DNA from: Citrus sinensis | Lineage: Eukaryota > Streptophyta > Magnoliopsida > Sapindales > Rutaceae | Reading direction: 5' to 3' | Length of the DNA stretch: 64,000 nt | Assembly (NCBI RefSeq): GCF_022201045.2 | Contig: NC_068556.1 | Location: 3,698,001 to 3,762,000 of the forward strand | Shown here: positions 59,230 through 64,000 of the stretch, piece by piece | Position numbering within the stretch: the first letter of the stretch is position 1 | Layout: each line of letters opens with the position of its first letter | The notes under the pieces: model-generated | Told to the model about the DNA's origin: nothing | What the model saw: the letters and a program-made list of their open reading frames with translations, nothing else | The model's database searches: none | Made by a program: the position numbers and the translations under genes

Positions 59230-61222
59230 TTTTCTATCAGGGATCCCTGATCATGTTAAAGTTAGGGATAAGTTAAAAGACAGAAAACACAAATTTCAAC
59301 ACAATACGGAACAAAATACACTGCACTGGAGTCTGTTTTTTTTTTGTCTGTTAGCTTATTCCCAACTTTAATACAACCAGAGATCCCTAATTGAATATAT
59401 ATATTGATCAAGCTAGTTAAAATTGGTGCCATTTGAGCTTAGATGTATATTATTGTTTGTAGTCAAACTGGAGATGTTTAGCAGTAGCATAGTGTAACAA
59501 ATCAATTTCTTGGACTTAAAACCAAGGCTTTTCTGTTACTGTTGTTGTGAACGAGTTCATGGAATCATGATAGAACATAACTCTATAATGTATCCTCATG
59601 ATTCTTTGTGAACTTCAGAGCTTTTCTTTTTATGATTTGAATGTAATTCTTCAGCTCTTTTGATATCTTGTAAAAATTGCTTGCAAGCGACAAGCTTTCA
59701 AGATATAGTTTTTCTTGGGACTTCTAGTATAAATTGTATTTTTTTTCTGTTCAATGACCTATATATGCTTTTTGATGCCTTGGATTTAGAATGGAAAAAG
59801 AATTATTAAGTTTCTTTGGTTGAGCTTGAGTAATTACTTTGAAGGTGTGGGAATGAGGATCTGGTACTATGGATTTCTTGCATATTTTCAAGTTTCTTGG
59901 GTAGATTAATCTGTTAGAGACTTGTAGTATAAATGACCGTGACATATTGTCTGTATTTTCAAGTGTTGCTGTGACATATTACAGATGAAACTTTTTCACT
60001 CTAGTTATAAAATGACTGTGTTCTGGTTGTTGGTGATTTTCTGGCTCCATATCTTTCTTCACAGTGCAAATTTTGTGGGAGAGAAGGAACTGTTACTATG
60101 ATCCCAGGCCGGGGTAAACCATTGACCCAGGAAGCTGCTCAATCTGGCGGTTTTAGCCCCTTGATGTTATTCGACTGCAGGGGTTATGAGCCTGTGGATT
60201 TCGTCTTTGGTGTTGGATGGAAAGTTGAATCTGTAAGTTTCTATTCTTGCCCTTTCCCCATAGTTTTTTAACACTAAACATTAGACATATTTCAAGTGGT
60301 GGATGGAAATGACTTGTGAGCACTGCATTGTGTTATCAGAGCGCAAGTTGAGTGTTCGTATTTATGATTATGCATGACCATCTTCATTTAAGATACATCT
60401 TATCCTTTTTGATGCATTTCACGGTTGTGAATATTTTCAACATTGAGCTCTTTAGTTTACAAATTCTTTCCAGCTTTTTCTTTAATGTGTTAGCATATTG
60501 TTTGATTATTTGCTCTAGTTTAGCCTTTATGGTTTCTGCCTCTCTATTTAGGTGGAGAGCATGACAATAGATTTTTGCTCTCTCAGTCTCCTATCGGCTT
60601 ACTCTTGACTTGAATGGCAAAGGGTGGGCAGACTTTGGAATGGAAACCTTGTTTGAAGATTCTATTTGCTTACTAACTGTATTAAAGATGAGCTGGATGA
60701 AGTGTAACTTGCATTCATTCGATAAGAACAGGCGAATGCATTACACATGTTTCTCCTCTTTTTCTACTGTGCTCCTAACTATCTCATTCCCATGCAGACA
60801 GCTGTAAATGCACTTGGTACTTTTTGGGTTAATGTTTTGCCGCAGCTAAGAAGATTCATCATCAATATATCTTCTTCTAATTACTGTTGATGCTTTTTCT
60901 TGTTGCACATTTTGCTTCTATCCTCATATACATTTGTTGTTACTAAAGCCATCTTTTATTTGTGCGATGATGATGAGTCAAATTAATCTCGTTAATCTGA
61001 GATTAATATGAGGAAAAATTCTCTATGACCCAAAAAAAAAAAAATCTATTTGTTCTGGTTTTGCTTTGTCGAACTAACTGTAAGTTGTTTGTGTAGCTTG
61101 CTGGGACTCAGTATGAAGACATTGACTTGTCAGGAGGGGACTATGCCGAGTACGATGAGAAAGGAGAGTGCCCGGTTATGATTTCCAACCTCCGCTTCAA
61201 GTTTGAAGTGGTGAAGCACTGA
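58023..61222 (+). CDS. CZIB: CXXC zinc-binding protein (CZIB/C1orf123 homologue, DUF866)
   Basis: Four exons: 58023-58124, 58719-58823, 60065-60232 and 61097-61222, giving 166 residues (family about 160). Conserved features: ADLENLTNLQPQGG near the N-terminus; KLKCGCGELSQKETC; CKFCGREGTVTMIPGRGKPL; FDCRGYEPVDFVFG; LAGTQYEDIDLSGGDYAEYD; and a YDEKGE ... FEVVKH end. The human homologue binds zinc through two CXXC pairs. The second pair is present (CKFC), but the first reads CGC, one residue shorter than the usual CGNC-type motif. All phases agree and splice sites are GT-AG. The family has no settled biochemical role; it is a single-domain cytosolic protein conserved in eukaryotes. Confidence 0.92.
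59142..59230. repeat. Compound microsatellite (CA)n(TA)n(GA)n in the CZIB intron
   Basis: A run of CA repeats (about 59144-59158) passes into TA repeats interrupted by TC (to about 59204) and then GA repeats (59205-59229). It directly adjoins the MITE at 59239. A useful length-polymorphic marker. Confidence 0.95.
59239..59388. mobile_element. Foldback MITE in the CZIB intron, about 150 bp
   Basis: The left arm AGGGATCCCTGATCATGTTA and the reverse of the right arm AGGGATCTCTGGTTGTATTA are inverted, and both continue AAAGTT-GGGA-TAAG for about 35 bp. The centre is A- and T-rich. The family was not assigned; the target duplication is unclear. Confidence 0.65.
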
Positions 61223-63166
61223 AGTAAAGCTCTTCTCTTGGTACATACGCCCTAACTGTTCCTTGTGAATGAGGTAGAAACATTTGACTGGATTACATGT
61301 AGTATGCAATGTATGGGAGTTGCTTGACGAAATATGTCTACTTCTGATTACGTGCATAAAGTGCTGTCATAACAGCAGTCAACTGATTAATGGCTCGCTA
61401 AATGATGTTGTGTTTTTTAGGAAAGTTTGTCTTCTGGATACAAATATCATGGTGTGTTGACAGTTCTGCTGATGGAGTGCATCCATGGGATGCAACTCAC
61501 CATTGGTCAGAAAATATATGAATTCAATTTCTTGTGCAGCGTGTCAATATTCTGAATGATTGAAATCGAGATTTGTTCTTGTCAAAGCATGTCTTTGCAG
61601 TTCCCCTAATCTGTGCAGGGGCTGCGGAAATGATACTTCATTTTTCTTAAAACTTTCGTTTGCTTGTATAATCTATTACGACTGTATTTTAGTGGCACTT
61701 TAGGAGTCTGTGCCCGTTCATTTTCCATGTAGCTGCCACGTGGAAAAATAATTACCTGAGTTGCGTGAGCTTTTTCTATGGCATTCTGCGCACCAACCTT
61801 CCAAAATCAATGTGCAACAACCCGAGAATTCTCGTAGCATTGAAGGCTGAATGTTCTCCAGTAATAATGCTACGCGTACTTAGCTCCGAAACTTCCAAAA
61901 TCAATTTACATGATTTTGGCACGCAATCTCGGGATGCAGTGGTTGGTGGGCCCTATATGTTAATTACTCACAACGAAAAGAAAAGAAAAAAAATCAGCAA
62001 TGTCGTAATATCGCACGATGGTGGCCAGGAATCACTGGTTTGTGCGACTCGTGATTAATTGTGCATATAAATACCTGTTTGTTCATAAATTCTTTTAGAA
62101 ATTATATTAGGAAAAAAAAAAAAGAAGAAGAGAAAAAGACCCATCTCTTCATGACATGGGAGGGGAATAAACGGAGTGCAGAATCTGAAAGAACTAGAAA
62201 AAAGTGCAGAGCTGGTTTTCGTGCTTTGTACTTATTTTCTCTTAGTTGTTATATGCCCTCTCTTCTTGCTCACAATTTATGATAGAGATAAAAAAATTCT
62301 TCCAAACATCTTCTTATTCAATTTAAAGGCCGATTAAAAGGATTCTGGATAAGCATTGTTATTAATTGTGCACAAATGACAGAGACGTATCCTGTTTAAT
62401 TACGAATTGAATTAAAAACTAAGGGGTGTATCTTTTTCTAATTAAATGACAACTTAATTAATTAAGTCAATTAAAGATGGTTATTTTTATGATTTAATGA
62501 GGTTTTTAGATAATTTTGATGGAATAAAATAAGCCTCTTTTTTTACGTTTTACTAAATTAAAAATTCTGCATAAACCGACTAAAATTCTAATGTCAAAAA
62601 TATCTCTATTTAATTATTTATTTTCTATATTTATCAAAAAAGTCACCCATGTACAACTAATAAACTCATCCTTATAAAATCTTTTTTTTAATTAGATTTT
62701 AATTCATTCTTAAAGGTGTGAATTTGAGTTTAGGCCTTTAGGGTTAAAAAGTGCTCCATCATTTTTCAATTTATATTACTTTCGATAGATTTTATTAGAA
62801 AGCTAGTATGATTTCGTTAATTATTTATTGACCTTAGGGTGCTTATCTTGCCTCAATATTTTGGCTTGAACAAGTGACAATATTTTTGGGCCTTCAGATT
62901 TCACCGTTGTGAAAGGATATTAATGCATTAGGCATAATTAGTCATAATTTGGCATGTAATATTGTGTACTGTAAGTTTAAGAGTGAATCGGTTCCTTTGA
63001 TAGTCGACAATTTTTATTTTTTTTAAAACATTTCCTTGCTGGACAAATACAAAGTTTACATGTGTACCACAATGTCTGCGAGAGGGTCTTCCAACCAAAC
63101 AAAGATCGTTAATAACAGAGAGTGTCAATTTCGCTAATTAATGGGCGACTGTATTACAATTTCTAC
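61223..63166. other. CZIB 3' flank and intergenic DNA
   Basis: The first 400 bp probably include the 3' UTR of the CZIB-like gene. Then there is no recognised gene: short ORFs at 61765-62058 and 62061-62282 lack domains. A short direct repeat CTTCCAAAATCAAT occurs at about 61798 and 61889. From 62,280 the sequence is AT-rich. Confidence 0.4.
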
Positions 63167-63268
63167 AAACTTGTTTGAGATGCAAGCTTGGGTGATTTTG
63201 GGCTGACATTCGCATACAAACATGTTTGACATGCAAGTTTGGGTGATTTTGGACTGATATTCGCGTAC
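63167..63268. repeat. Two tandem 51-bp units
   Basis: Unit 1 at 63167-63217 and unit 2 at 63218-63268 match except for a few substitutions; both contain GGGTGATTTTGG and end CATTCGCATAC or TATTCGCGTAC. Function unknown. Confidence 0.9.
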
Positions 63269-63468
63269 GCAGGACGCATGGGCGCACACAAATTTAACCA
63301 AATAAGTCTAGAATTTGCAACACCCCCTCCCCCGGCGCACGCACATGTGGAGAAAACCTCTATCCTTATAATTCTTACTCATGCATGGGTAAGTGTATAT
63401 ATAAACACAAATCCCTTGACTTGTTTTCCCTTGTGGGATAAACTTTATTTCCTTTCAAATTTTCAACT

Positions 63469-64000
63469 TCAAGAGTGCACTTTGAGAGACAATTTGTCAT
63501 TCACCCAAGCATCATTTTGAGTAAATAAATATACACTTTTGAAGTATTCATGGAGTAGAATCCGAACCTCACAAGATTTTCCACATTCGCTGTGTGAGAC
63601 CCACTCAAAATGTGCCATCGAAGTAGCATATCGATATACTATTTTTTCAACAAGAACAACATTTGCCGAGTCAGATTCGACAATCAAGGGAGAGAAGCCT
63701 GAATCTGTCGCCAGCTTGATGCATTGTAGGACAACCTCAGCATCTGCAATCTCGACGTCACCAAGAAAAGATTTCTTGCGAGCTGAGGAAGCCATGAAAT
63801 CTCCCTTGGAATTTCTTTTTATTGCACCCAAACTTGTAATTCCATTAGAGATGTCAGTGTTTGCATCAACGTTCATTTTGTACCAATGAGTCTCTGGTGG
63901 AATCCAACCAACATCCGTCTCGGTTGGACAGACCGATAACTCTTGAATTGGGGAGCCTCGAGTAGCAGTGTCGAATTCAAAACAGCTTCAGCCACAAAGA
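63469..64000 (-). CDS. Partial RNase H-like (RVT_3) protein, runs off the window
   Basis: On the minus strand the frame is open from the window edge to a stop at 63469. From about 63918 it reads DVGWIPPETHWYKMNVDANT, the start of the RNase H-like domain found in plant LINE-derived and 'putative ribonuclease H' proteins (pattern W-PP-x-KxNxD). Later motifs are IADAEVVLQCIKLATDSGFS and LIVESDSANVVLVEK, matching the family's AEA-x-GL and ESDS blocks. The acidic residues of the site (D in NVDA, E in DAEV, D in ESDS) are present. The end after HFEWVSH no longer resembles the family, so the C-terminus may be truncated. Probably a retrotransposon relic; a host gene is possible. The 5' part lies outside. 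Confidence 0.65.

Noticed and set aside
1-64000. tRNA, rRNA and CRISPR features
   Set aside because: No sequence with paired tRNA arms and a proper B-box, no rRNA and no spaced direct repeats of CRISPR type were found by eye. A tRNAscan run would settle the tRNA question.

Overview
This is plant nuclear DNA: AT-rich, with GT-AG spliced genes that can be rebuilt exon by exon, plant-only families (R2R3-MYB, ELF3, neprosin/DUF239) and many LTR and DNA transposons. Gene content suggests a dicot, possibly a woody one such as Citrus; that species guess is inference from memory of related proteins. All exon models below were read by hand from splice sites, reading phase and family similarity, without transcript data.

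Layout. 1-7 kb: gene-poor, holding a PIF/Harbinger transposase tail, a tandem duplication, a Tourist-like MITE and two foldback elements. 7.5-9.3 kb (+): a subgroup-14 (RAX/MYB36/MYB87-like) R2R3-MYB gene of 3 exons. 9.3-14.2 kb: AT-rich intergenic DNA. 14.3-18.8 kb (+): an 11-exon EPSIN1-like clathrin adaptor gene. 20.0-25.5 kb (-): a 10-exon gene for a protein joining a 3'-5' exonuclease domain to a KH domain. 27.3-32.0 kb (+): ELF3, the scaffold of the circadian evening complex, 4 exons. 32.9-46.8 kb (-): a tandem array of neprosin-domain genes, four with complete 7-exon models and one broken. 47.5-57.5 kb: one Ty1/copia LTR retrotransposon, coding strand minus, with a 5-bp target duplication; it carries a 4.1-kb hAT element and a 0.7-kb Mutator-like MITE inserted inside it. 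58.0-61.2 kb (+): a 4-exon gene for a CXXC zinc-binding protein (CZIB/DUF866). The right edge holds a partial RNase H-like ORF on the minus strand.

Most notable. In the neprosin array, three adjacent intact paralogues carry glutamine at the position that should be the second catalytic glutamate (the WGG-E-V motif), while the fourth keeps glutamate. The array could therefore encode a set of secreted proteins that kept the fold but lost or changed peptidase activity. The duplication history is readable, because paralogous flanks supply an 'empty site' for a 1.7-kb transposon between two of the genes. The single-copy genes (MYB, EPSIN1, exonuclease-KH, ELF3, CZIB) look like ordinary unrelated neighbours; nothing suggests an operon or a functional cluster apart from the neprosin array.
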